Shown here one piece after another: positions 1 to 7,264 of a stretch of 13,229 bases of DNA. This DNA comes from Planctomycetota bacterium (lineage in GTDB: Bacteria; Planctomycetota; Phycisphaerae; UBA1845; PWPN01), in assembly GCA_016209665.1 (NCBI GenBank), contig JACQVT010000512.1, positions 1 through 13,229 on the forward strand, given 5' to 3'. The position numbers were made by a program, and so were the translations under genes. Position 1 is the first letter of the stretch; each line of letters starts with the position of its first letter. The notes under the pieces are model-generated. The model searched no databases. It worked only from the letters and a program-made list of their open reading frames with translations, and was not told where the DNA came from.

Positions 1-1
1 C

Positions 2-1666
2 GCCTGGAACCGCTTCACCATCTATGACAAGGTGTATCCCGGCGAGGCGGCCTGCGGCAACGTCCATTTCGCGCCGAACAGCCAGTCCGATTACGACTGG
101 GGCAACCCGACCTACGTCTGGAGCTACTGCGATGACTGGCTCTACAACTATCCGAATCTTACCGGGCAGAAGAAGTGGGTGAACCGCGACGAATGGGGCG
201 GCGGTGACATCCGCCTGCACCATCGCTGGTGGTTTCATCACTTTCCACACGTGGCCGGCAGCACCACCGAGTATTCGATGACCCGCCTGAACGACTGGTG
301 GGCGTATGTGCAGGATTTCAACCGCCACGCGGAGAGTGGGGGCGACCATTCGCCGGGCGGCTCACCGCCCCCGGCCCAGGCGTACCCGCGATCCCCCGTC
401 CGCATCACCAGCAACTCCGGCGACGATTGGGCTCCCAAGCTCAATGCCTCGGGGCGCATGGTCTGGCACGGCGAGGTCAACGGAACTTTCGAGGTTTTCT
501 CCTCTGACCTGGACGGGCGTCATCTGGTTCGGATCACCAGCAACAGCTTCAACGACGAGGACCCGCAGATCAGCGCCGCGGGCCGGATCGTGTGGCAGGG
601 CTTTGACGGCCGGGACTACGAAATCTTCAGCGCCAATGCGGATGGAACCGACATCGTCCAGATCACCAACAATCTGGTGAACGACTGGCATCCCCAGATC
701 AACGATCAGGGCCGTGTCGTCTGGGATGCGTTCGACGGGACCGACTACGAGATCTACAGCGCCAATGCCGACGGCAGCAATGTCATCCGTATCACGGACA
801 ACGCCGCGGCCTCGGGCTACCCGCGAGAGGACGTGTGGCCCCAGATCAACAACCTGGGGCGGGTGGTCTGGTTCGGCTACAACGGCGCCAACTGGGAAAT
901 CTACAGTGCAAACCAGGATGGCAGCAACCTCGTGAACGTGTCGAACGACACGGCCGAGGATGAATACCCCCAGATCAGCGATTCCGGGCGGGTCGTCTGG
1001 CACCGATGGTACAGTGACAGCAACGCGGAGATCGTGAGCGCTCCGGCCGGCGGCGGGACCGTCACCCGGATCACGAACAACACGTATGAGGACTGGTATC
1101 CGCAGATCAACGTTTCCAACCAGGTCGTGTGGATGGCCCGGGTTGACGGCGACTGGGAAATCATGACGGGAAGCGCGCTGGGCGGCACGAACTCGCGCAT
1201 CACGAACAACAGCGTGCACGATCAGTACCCCCGGATCAACACGAACGGGCAGATGGTCTGGCAGGGCTTCGACGGGAGCGACTGGGAGATCTACACGTAC
1301 CGGGACGGAAACATCCTTCAGGTCACCAACAACACTTACGACGACCGCTGGCCGGCGATCAACGTCGGGGGCCAGTTAGCCTGGCATGCCGACGCGGAGT
1401 CGCCGCCCAACGGGACGAGCGAGGTATTCGCGGTGTCACCGTTGGCGATCATACCCGCGGATTTCGACGGGGACGGCGACGTGGATGTCGATGACTTTGC
1501 CTTCATGCAGAACTGCATGAGCTATGAGCCTCCGGTCGGTGACTGCGAGCGGGCGAATCTGAACACGGATCGGCGGGTGGACCAGGCGGATGTCGACATT
1601 TTCCAGAACTGCCTCAGCGGCCCGGACATTGCGGCGGTGGAGGGATGTGCAGATGTCGTCCCCTGA
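2..1666 (+). CDS. Secreted beta-propeller protein with dockerin-like C-terminus (5' partial)
   Basis: The reading frame is open to the left edge of the window, so the start and any signal peptide lie upstream; the GTG at 32 is only an internal codon. Residue numbers here count from that GTG. Three parts are visible. Residues 1-110 form a Trp/His/Tyr-rich region (HHRWWFHHFPH near 75) that I do not recognise. Residues 123-469 hold eight repeats of about 43-49 residues, each with an ITNN-like start, a PQIN core, a GRVVW strand and an EIYSAN-DG end, resembling TolB/WD40-like propeller blades. Residues 476-544 are two Asp-rich calcium loops (DFDGDGDVDVDDF, then a degenerate NLNTDRRVDQADV) with Cys at 495, 505, 527 and 539, a dockerin-type module. 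The protein is probably exported and anchored or assembled at the cell surface. Ligand and function are unknown. The downstream peptidase gene carries the same C-terminal module. Confidence 0.85.
   Translation, partial: AWNRFTIYDKVYPGEAACGNVHFAPNSQSDYDWGNPTYVWSYCDDWLYNYPNLTGQKKWVNRDEWGGGDIRLHHRWWFHHFPHVAGSTTEYSMTRLNDWWAYVQDFNRHAESGGDHSPGGSPPPAQAYPRSPVRITSNSGDDWAPKLNASGRMVWHGEVNGTFEVFSSDLDGRHLVRITSNSFNDEDPQISAAGRIVWQGFDGRDYEIFSANADGTDIVQITNNLVNDWHPQINDQGRVVWDAFDGTDYEIYSANADGSNVIRITDNAAASGYPREDVWPQINNLGRVVWFGYNGANWEIYSANQDGSNLVNVSNDTAEDEYPQISDSGRVVWHRWYSDSNAEIVSAPAGGGTVTRITNNTYEDWYPQINVSNQVVWMARVDGDWEIMTGSALGGTNSRITNNSVHDQYPRINTNGQMVWQGFDGSDWEIYTYRDGNILQVTNNTYDDRWPAINVGGQLAWHADAESPPNGTSEVFAVSPLAIIPADFDGDGDVDVDDFAFMQNCMSYEPPVGDCERANLNTDRRVDQADVDIFQNCLSGPDIAAVEGCADVVP
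398..1438 (+). repeat. Eight tandem propeller-blade repeats within the first CDS
   Basis: Eight consecutive protein repeats begin with the motifs VRITSNS, VRITSNS, VQITNNL, IRITDNA, VNVSNDT, VTRITNN, SRITNNS and LQVTNNT. Each continues with P-x-I(N/S), GR-VVW and (D/N)WEIY. The fourth is longer by about six residues. The conserved Asp and Gly positions suggest one beta-propeller blade per repeat, which would give seven or eight blades. The DNA copies have diverged, so this is an old protein repeat and not a recent tandem duplication. Confidence 0.8.
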
Positions 1667-1745
1667 TCCAGACCGCTCGCGGCGGGCCAACCGTCCTGCT
1701 TCCAGTCGGGAGCCGGAGGTGTAACCGGGCCGGGATGGACATGCG

Positions 1746-3509
1746 ATGGCATCGCACGCTGTTTGTCGACCACCGTGGGACCTGCTCGTGATGGCATGGG
1801 CGGCGGCCGGGGCTTATCCTGTTCCCGCGGCGCCGCAGACGCCGCCCCCGCCGCCGATCACCACGGCCGGTGCGACGGCGCCGACCGAATCCGCCGCTCC
1901 TTCCCTGCTGGCCGCGCCCTCCGGCATCGATCTCGATGTCACCCTTATCGAGCGCTTGCCGCGTTACGCCTACGACGCCGCCAAGAACAACCCGGCGGCT
2001 GGCGATGTCGTGACGTTCAACGGGCACATCAGGTGCTGGGGCACCGGATCCGTCGCCAGTGCAACCTACCAGTGGTCGCTGGACGGCTTGAGCGTGGCCT
2101 CGGGAACGCTGACGAACCTGAACCCCGGCGACGAGCGGGTCGTCAGTTGGTCGTGGGTTTGGGTGACGGGGGCGCACCGGGTCCGCCTCACCGTCGATCC
2201 CGGCGGCCAGGTGGCCGAGTCCAGCGAAGCGAACAACGCCCTCGAAGATCGAACCGATGCCGTCATCGTCGGCTTCTGGGTCGAGCAGTCCGTCTACAAC
2301 TACTTCGCCTTGTACCAGAAGGACCTCGGCGTCGGCTCAGACTCCTGGGAGGATTGGGCCCAGCGCCAGATGGGGTACTGGAACCAGTTCTCCGCCCAGG
2401 CGATCTACTCGACCACTCCGCTCGGCGTGCTGGATCGTGTCCGCATCGACAAGCTCGTGATCGTTCCGGATGGAGCCCTGCCACTTCATGGCGGTCTGCC
2501 CACCAACAACCCAGATCTGTGGGACAAGACCGTCGACATGATGTGGGGGTTTCCGGCGAGCCTGCTCGGCGGCGGCATGTACGCGAACCACACCTCGGCC
2601 ACGATGGACAACCCGTTTTACTACGAAGGCTCCCTCCTCCACGAACTGGGCCATGCCCGATACCTCATCGACACCTACGGATTTGACGTCCACAATACGT
2701 CCTCATACCACCAGGTCCAGATCCTCGAGGACGGCGTCCCGGTCGGCGGCAGCTCGTATATGCCCTTCCTGGCTTTCGGCGAGGTGCTTTATTACAACAA
2801 GAACGGCAAGATGATGTCCGGTGGTTACAACCAGGGGTGGTCGGAGTACGACGCGGGCGCGCTCAACCGCATCGCCGGGCAGCGGGCGGTCTGCGGCAAC
2901 TACAACGCACCCTGCAATATCGGCGTGTTCCTGAACGATCTGCCGGCCCGCAACCATTTCAGGTTCGTCGACGACGACGGTACGCCCAGACGCGGAGCCA
3001 ACGTCCGTGTCTACCGGCCCGCCGCGGGGCCAGGCTGGTACGGCAAAACCATCGACGACCGCTTCGATCTCGAATTCACCAGCGATGCCGACGGCCGCGT
3101 GCTGATGCCCCGCAACCCCTTCGCGGACGGCCCGATCCAGCACACCTACGGGATCGCCAACGGGATCATGGTCCTGCGAGTGCAACATGCCGGCCGGATC
3201 TGGTACCGGTTCCAGGAGGTGACGGATTTCAACATCCAGTACTGGCGGGGCAACACCCAGGATGCTTACTATACTTTGGTGTTGCCGGGCCCGAACGTGA
3301 TCCCGGGCGACTTCGACCTGAACGGCAAGGTCAACGTGTACGACTTCAACCACTTCGTGGATTGCCGGTCGGGCGCCGACGTGGCGATTGTCGATCCCGG
3401 TTGCACGGATGCCGATCTGGACTTCGACGCCGATGCCGATCAGTCCGATTTCGGCATCTTTCAGCGGTGCCTGAGCGGGGACCAGCCGGCCGATCCGGCC
3501 TGTCAGTAG
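1746..3509 (+). CDS. Secreted CARDB-containing zinc metallopeptidase-like protein with dockerin-like C-terminus
   Basis: The product is 587 residues. Residues 11-29 are hydrophobic and end in PAA, so they fit a signal peptide, followed by a Pro/Ala linker. Residues 62-170 look like a CARDB adhesion module and close with the typical ESSEANN turn. Residues 178-395 hold the catalytic region: HELGH at 299-303 gives two zinc ligands and the glutamate base, and MMSGGY at 356-361 resembles a metzincin Met-turn. The compact HExxHxxGxxH is absent, so the third ligand must be further away (H316 and H322 are candidates). Residues 400-515 look like an Ig-like or carboxypeptidase-regulatory-like domain. 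Residues 521-587 are a dockerin-like tandem loop with Cys at 540, 553, 575 and 586, matching the upstream gene. The start is uncertain: GGAGG at 1715-1719 is far from this ATG. Likely a surface or extracellular protease; family and substrate are unassigned. Confidence 0.82.
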   Translation: MASHAVCRPPWDLLVMAWAAAGAYPVPAAPQTPPPPPITTAGATAPTESAAPSLLAAPSGIDLDVTLIERLPRYAYDAAKNNPAAGDVVTFNGHIRCWGTGSVASATYQWSLDGLSVASGTLTNLNPGDERVVSWSWVWVTGAHRVRLTVDPGGQVAESSEANNALEDRTDAVIVGFWVEQSVYNYFALYQKDLGVGSDSWEDWAQRQMGYWNQFSAQAIYSTTPLGVLDRVRIDKLVIVPDGALPLHGGLPTNNPDLWDKTVDMMWGFPASLLGGGMYANHTSATMDNPFYYEGSLLHELGHARYLIDTYGFDVHNTSSYHQVQILEDGVPVGGSSYMPFLAFGEVLYYNKNGKMMSGGYNQGWSEYDAGALNRIAGQRAVCGNYNAPCNIGVFLNDLPARNHFRFVDDDGTPRRGANVRVYRPAAGPGWYGKTIDDRFDLEFTSDADGRVLMPRNPFADGPIQHTYGIANGIMVLRVQHAGRIWYRFQEVTDFNIQYWRGNTQDAYYTLVLPGPNVIPGDFDLNGKVNVYDFNHFVDCRSGADVAIVDPGCTDADLDFDADADQSDFGIFQRCLSGDQPADPACQ

Positions 3510-3543
3510 GTTCAGGCGGGGCGGTCGGCGTCCGGGTAGGGAA

Positions 3544-4401
3544 ATGGATCTCGTGAGTCCTGCACAACCCGAGCGGCGCGGCTTCACCCTGATCGAGGTG
3601 CTGGTGGTGGTGGCCCTCATCGCCCTGCTCGTTTCCATCCTGTTGCCGTCGCTGCGGCTCGCCCGCGAGCAGTCCAAGGCAGTGGTGTGCCAGTCCGACC
3701 TGCGACAAATCATGCTCGGGCTCCGCCTGTACCAGCAGGACCATAGGGGTTGGCTGCCTCTCAACGCGTGGAGCGAATACGACTGGGGGGTCAGCAAGAA
3801 GAACCTGTGGTTCTACAAGCTGCAGAAGAAGTACATGCCGGACCCCAAGATTTACATCTGCCCGTCCGATCCGTACGGACCGAACTTCGACTATAATGCC
3901 CTCCAGGGCACCCAGCCCCACCGGAACGCCCGCGTTCCCTCGTGCGGGTACGGCCTGAATTACGTGGTTCGTCATTTCGGCGAGCCCAAGTCGTTCAACA
4001 TCGAGCGATTCGGACCCAAGCGGCCGATGGCCACCATCCTGCTCGCCGAGGTCGGGCCGGACAGCGGCCTGGAAAATGTGCCGCTCGGGAGCAACGGTAT
4101 GGGACAGCCCTGGCGGGATGGAGGCCGCCTCGTCTGGGATGACGGTGCACGGCCGTGGTACGCCGGGCCGACCTGGCTGACCGTTCGCCACATGGGGACG
4201 ATCAACATGAGCAGCATGGACGGCGCGGTCCACCAAGTCAACTCGGCTCGCGTGCTCCGAACCCGCGTGCGGACCACCTATGAGGACTGTGCCCGGGGCG
4301 ACTGCTACTTCTGCAAGTACCACCCCTATGCGGACGCCACGCACTACAATTTCTCGCGCGATCGCCTGTGGTGGTGGACGGGGCAGATTCCTTACTACTG
4401 A
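3544..4401 (+). CDS. Prepilin-like protein with N-methylation leader and H-X9-DG motif
   Basis: This 285-residue protein starts with a short charged leader ending RRG (11-13), then FTLIEV, the site where prepilin peptidase cuts after Gly and methylates the Phe. E18 is the conserved Glu5 of mature pilins. Residues 19-41 form the hydrophobic N-terminal helix. The C-terminal part has HMGTINMSSMDG at 216-227, an exact H-X9-DG motif (TIGR04294-type), which marks the large DUF1559-like pseudopilin families of Planctomycetota and Verrucomicrobiota. Cysteines such as the CPS motif (ICPSD, near 121) suggest a disulfide-stabilised head. It is probably a pseudopilin assembled by a type II secretion or type IV pilus-like machine. 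AGGGAA at 3538-3543 abuts the ATG at 3544, so GTG 3553 (nine bases later, same frame) may be the true start. The zinc-ribbon gene follows after 12 bp and is probably cotranscribed. Confidence 0.88.
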   Translation: MDLVSPAQPERRGFTLIEVLVVVALIALLVSILLPSLRLAREQSKAVVCQSDLRQIMLGLRLYQQDHRGWLPLNAWSEYDWGVSKKNLWFYKLQKKYMPDPKIYICPSDPYGPNFDYNALQGTQPHRNARVPSCGYGLNYVVRHFGEPKSFNIERFGPKRPMATILLAEVGPDSGLENVPLGSNGMGQPWRDGGRLVWDDGARPWYAGPTWLTVRHMGTINMSSMDGAVHQVNSARVLRTRVRTTYEDCARGDCYFCKYHPYADATHYNFSRDRLWWWTGQIPYY

Positions 4402-4413
4402 GCACAAATCCGG

Positions 4414-4881
4414 ATGGACCAGGAACGCAACACACTGAGGCGCACGGCCCTCCTGGCGGTCCTGGGAGTGGTGCTGCTGGTCGCCGGTTACCGATGGTGG
4501 TCCGCACGCCAGGCCGAGGTGGTGCCGGTATCACGGACCGTCAGCAGCTTTCTCGTGAACTGGGAGTGCCTGGCCTGCCGGGATCGGCGGGAGGACCGCG
4601 CGGGACCCGGTCCGCGGCCGTGCCCCAAATGCGGCAAGCAGGAGATGTACGCGGTGATTGCCTGGGCCTGCCCCGCGCACGGGGTCCAGCCCGTGTTCTT
4701 CCAGTACGACCAGGACGGCAAGCCCTCGATGATTCGGATGCCCGGCGGCGACTGGGTGCCGGCCTACAGCGATGACGGCTGGAACATCCGCTGCCCCCAA
4801 TGCAAGGGCCCGATGATGCCCGCCGAATTGCCGAGATCCGCTGACGATCCGCCTCCGGCTCAGCCGGCTCCCCACTCATAG
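4414..4881 (+). CDS. Small membrane-anchored zinc-ribbon protein
   Basis: The product is 155 residues with no named family that I recognise. Residues 11-27 form a single hydrophobic segment after a short charged N-terminus, consistent with a type II membrane anchor. The remainder carries three metal-binding pairs: C52/C55 with C70/C73 (CLAC and CPKC, a zinc ribbon), C86 with H89 (CPAH), and C127/C130 (CPQC). A Pro/Ala-rich tail ends the protein. It lies 12 bp after the H-X9-DG pseudopilin gene in the same orientation, which suggests a shared transcript and possibly a role in assembly or handling of that pseudopilin; this is inference from position only. Its last 22 bp overlap the end of the glycoside hydrolase gene on the other strand. 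Confidence 0.78.
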   Translation: MDQERNTLRRTALLAVLGVVLLVAGYRWWSARQAEVVPVSRTVSSFLVNWECLACRDRREDRAGPGPRPCPKCGKQEMYAVIAWACPAHGVQPVFFQYDQDGKPSMIRMPGGDWVPAYSDDGWNIRCPQCKGPMMPAELPRSADDPPPAQPAPHS

Positions 4882-6995
4882 ACGACATCGCTGCCGGTCG
4901 CCTGCGGTGAACGGCGGTTCCCGTTCACCAGCGCGACCCTCGCGGCGGCGACGTCCCCGGCCATCCGGAGGCGCCCGGTACCTGCGGCCGCGATCTGTAT
5001 CGGCGCCTCATCCGATGGTCTGAGCGGGAGTCGAATGATCGCCCGCGTGTCGCACTCGAGCCACGTCTGGCCGTTGCGGCGAACGCAAAGCCCTTCGGCG
5101 ATCTCCACGTCAAACGCGTCGTCGCCGATGTGGACGTTCCGCACGCCGCACGGGGGCATGCCGATCGAGCCGAACCGCAGAAAGCCCGGCGGCTCGACAT
5201 CCACCAGTTCGCCGATCGCGATATACGCCATCAGCCCGCCCCAGTGATACAGCCGGGCGGCGTTCCACACGTCGCCCCCCTTGCCGGTGGTCGCGTTGTA
5301 GTTCTCGTACACCCCGCCGTCGCCCCGCCAGTTCTCCAGGAACATCTCCAGGCCCCGGTGGCTCAGCTCCGCCGCCACATTGTCCAGGCGATAGCGGCGC
5401 AGGCCCTCAGCCACCAGGAAGTTGAACGGGCCCCAGATGCGACCCCGCCAGTAGTCATTGTCCGGAAACGCCGGGTCATTCCGGGCAATCGACGGAATCA
5501 GGTACCGGCCCCAGAATTCCTGCTCGTTCAGCAGATGCTCGCGGACGATCCGCCCCGCCCGGTCAGGCGGAGCGATACCCGCGATGAGGGGGAAGAAGGA
5601 AGTTGGCGACCATCGGGCGGAAAACCGGCCGTCCCAATGGCGGTTTGCATAGATTCCGTGGGCCTCGTCCCAAAGCAGTTCGTTGATGCGGTGTTTGATG
5701 GCCTCATACTCACGTCGGTAGCGGTGGGCGTCCTTCGGCTTACCCAGCACCTCGGCCATGGCGCCGAGGGCCTCGCAGTCCATCGCGTAGTAACTGTTGA
5801 GGCCGACGTCCACCAGTTCGAACGTGTTCGTCTGCTCGTTGAAAGGAACATCGTCATACATCGGGGAGTTGTCCAGGCCCGACTCATACATGGCACACTT
5901 GGCCGTGTGCTGGAGTGATGGGTTGTACGGCAGGAGCTGCGGAAACTCGTAACGAGGCTCGGCGTTTGAGCCCCACTCCAGGAGCCCGTCTCCGTTCCCG
6001 TCACGGTTCTTCATCCAGTACCGGTGCCACCGCGTCAGCCGGCGGTATATACCCGTGAGCCACGCCTTGTCCGGGCGGACCGCCTGGGTCTTCCAGATCA
6101 GCCAACTGCCCAGCGGCGGCATCGAGCGGTCCAGCGAGACGGCGCCGTGCGCCATGTAGTAGTTGGGCACGTGGCCGATCTCATCGACGGCCTGCGTAAC
6201 CGCCTCAAAATTCAGCCGGGCCAGTTCGGGGGACTCCAGCGATGCCATGGCCCCGGCGAAGAACGTATCCCAGCAGAACACCAGTACCCCTGCCCAGTCA
6301 TCGCACCAGTCACGGCTGACGGGTGAGGAGATGAGGCCTCGTCGTGTGTCGTACAGGGTGTTCCAGTTCACGGCCTGCATCATGGCTCGCGGTGCGTCCG
6401 CCAGAGCACCGGTGCCGGCAATGGCCGTTCGTTCGTGGTCCGCAAGCGACCCAGCCGACGTCATCTCGCGCCGCGGGTTGGTCGCGATGAGCGCGGCCGG
6501 CTGGCCGGGGTCGGCCACCACGTACGGCTCGGCGATGTTGAGAAAATACCGACGCGGCCAGGTGACCCCCTCGAACCGCAGTGCCCATCCCGCCAATGTC
6601 CCCGAATCCGGCGCTTGAATACCCGGTCTCTCGCCCGGCAGAGAGGCCAGGATGAACACGACACGGTAGCGACAGGCCGAAAGCGGCACGACCGCCAGAT
6701 GGAGTGCGCCGTTTTGGTCCGTGGCCGTCAACCGATAGAGCACCTCCCCGACCCTGAATTCCAGTTCCGCCGGCAATCCCAGCGGGCCGTGCGGACCGAG
6801 GTGGGTCACGTCCGTCCAGCGGAACTTGTCGTGCAGGCGGCCCAGTTGGCGACTGCCAGGCGTAGGCGGCGGAACGTCCTCGTCCCAGATCGCGACCTGG
6901 ACGGTGATCTCGGCCCGGCCGCGCCTGAGAAACACCAACCGGTTGAAGCCCCGAAAGTCCCAGGTGTTCCAGCCTGTCCGACGGTGTGAGGTCAT
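4860..6995 (-). CDS. GH63/MGH1-like (alpha/alpha)6 glycoside hydrolase
   Basis: The product is 711 residues. An N-terminal beta-rich part (about 1-190) precedes an (alpha/alpha)6-barrel region (about 200-600) and a small C-terminal beta domain. Barrel motifs resemble clan GH-G enzymes (GH63, GH37 and mannosylglycerate hydrolase MGH1-like): WDTFF at 242-246, DGNGDGLLEWG at 332-342, ESGLDNSP at 371-378, YWRGRIWGP at 515-523 and YENYN at 563-567. By analogy with GH63, D375 would be the general acid and E564 the base, giving an inverting alpha-glycosidase. I see no signal peptide at MTSHRRTGWN, so it is probably cytoplasmic and acts on imported oligosaccharides or glucosyl/mannosyl compounds. The substrate cannot be read from sequence. 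The start is ATG at 6995 with only a weak purine stretch upstream. Its 3' end overlaps the convergent zinc-ribbon gene. Confidence 0.85.
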   Translation of the reverse strand: MTSHRRTGWNTWDFRGFNRLVFLRRGRAEITVQVAIWDEDVPPPTPGSRQLGRLHDKFRWTDVTHLGPHGPLGLPAELEFRVGEVLYRLTATDQNGALHLAVVPLSACRYRVVFILASLPGERPGIQAPDSGTLAGWALRFEGVTWPRRYFLNIAEPYVVADPGQPAALIATNPRREMTSAGSLADHERTAIAGTGALADAPRAMMQAVNWNTLYDTRRGLISSPVSRDWCDDWAGVLVFCWDTFFAGAMASLESPELARLNFEAVTQAVDEIGHVPNYYMAHGAVSLDRSMPPLGSWLIWKTQAVRPDKAWLTGIYRRLTRWHRYWMKNRDGNGDGLLEWGSNAEPRYEFPQLLPYNPSLQHTAKCAMYESGLDNSPMYDDVPFNEQTNTFELVDVGLNSYYAMDCEALGAMAEVLGKPKDAHRYRREYEAIKHRINELLWDEAHGIYANRHWDGRFSARWSPTSFFPLIAGIAPPDRAGRIVREHLLNEQEFWGRYLIPSIARNDPAFPDNDYWRGRIWGPFNFLVAEGLRRYRLDNVAAELSHRGLEMFLENWRGDGGVYENYNATTGKGGDVWNAARLYHWGGLMAYIAIGELVDVEPPGFLRFGSIGMPPCGVRNVHIGDDAFDVEIAEGLCVRRNGQTWLECDTRAIIRLPLRPSDEAPIQIAAAGTGRLRMAGDVAAARVALVNGNRRSPQATGSDVVYEWGAG
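4906..4929 (+). terminator. Candidate hairpin terminator after the pseudopilin/zinc-ribbon pair
   Basis: A perfect 9-bp inverted repeat (GGTGAACGG and CCGTTCACC) with a 6-base loop lies 25 bp past the stop of the zinc-ribbon gene. It is inside the 3' coding part of the convergent glycoside hydrolase gene. No T-tract follows, so it would be a weak or Rho-assisted terminator, or only a chance result of coding sequence. Confidence 0.35.
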
Positions 6996-7041
6996 GGTAC
7001 CCCGCTCTGCCGCGAATGCTCGCGACCCATCGCTCGCCGGT

Positions 7042-7071
7042 ACTCTACGGACACAGGCCCGACGAAGTCAA
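7042..7071 (-). promoter_or_regulatory. Candidate sigma70-like promoter for the glycoside hydrolase gene
   Basis: On the minus strand, TTGACT (7066-7071) and TAGAGT (7042-7047) are separated by 18 bases. That gives 5/6 and 4/6 matches to the -35 and -10 consensus. Transcription would start near 7035, about 40 bases before the ATG at 6995. Prediction is from sequence only. Confidence 0.4.
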
Positions 7072-7182
7072 AGCCGGACGATAACCGGGCGTTGGTGGGC
7101 GGCGAGAGTTGTGCTGAAACTCTTCGGTCAGTTGGACAGGAGTCAATGCCGGGGGCTTTTCGGCGCTCGGCGCAAAACGAAC

Positions 7183-7226
7183 CGTCGCATGAGACGGACC
7201 CCTGCGCGAGTCCGTCTCATGCGACG
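7183..7226 (-). terminator. Strong hairpin downstream of the PEP-CTERM gene, likely terminator
   Basis: A perfect 17-bp inverted repeat (arms 7183-7199 and 7210-7226) with a 10-base loop begins 38 bp past the stop of the PEP-CTERM gene. Read on the minus strand, the stem is followed by TTCGTTTT, a modest T-rich run, which fits intrinsic termination. It also separates this gene from the glycoside hydrolase gene further along the same strand. Confidence 0.65.
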
Positions 7227-7264
7227 TATGTGTTCGAACCCGTCCGGCCTTCCCTGGCGAGAGC

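Noticed and set aside
2703..4407. Minus-strand open frames of about 350-360 codons opposite the peptidase and pseudopilin genes
   Set aside because: The plus-strand proteins have HELGH, dockerin-like and H-X9-DG motifs; the antisense products show none.
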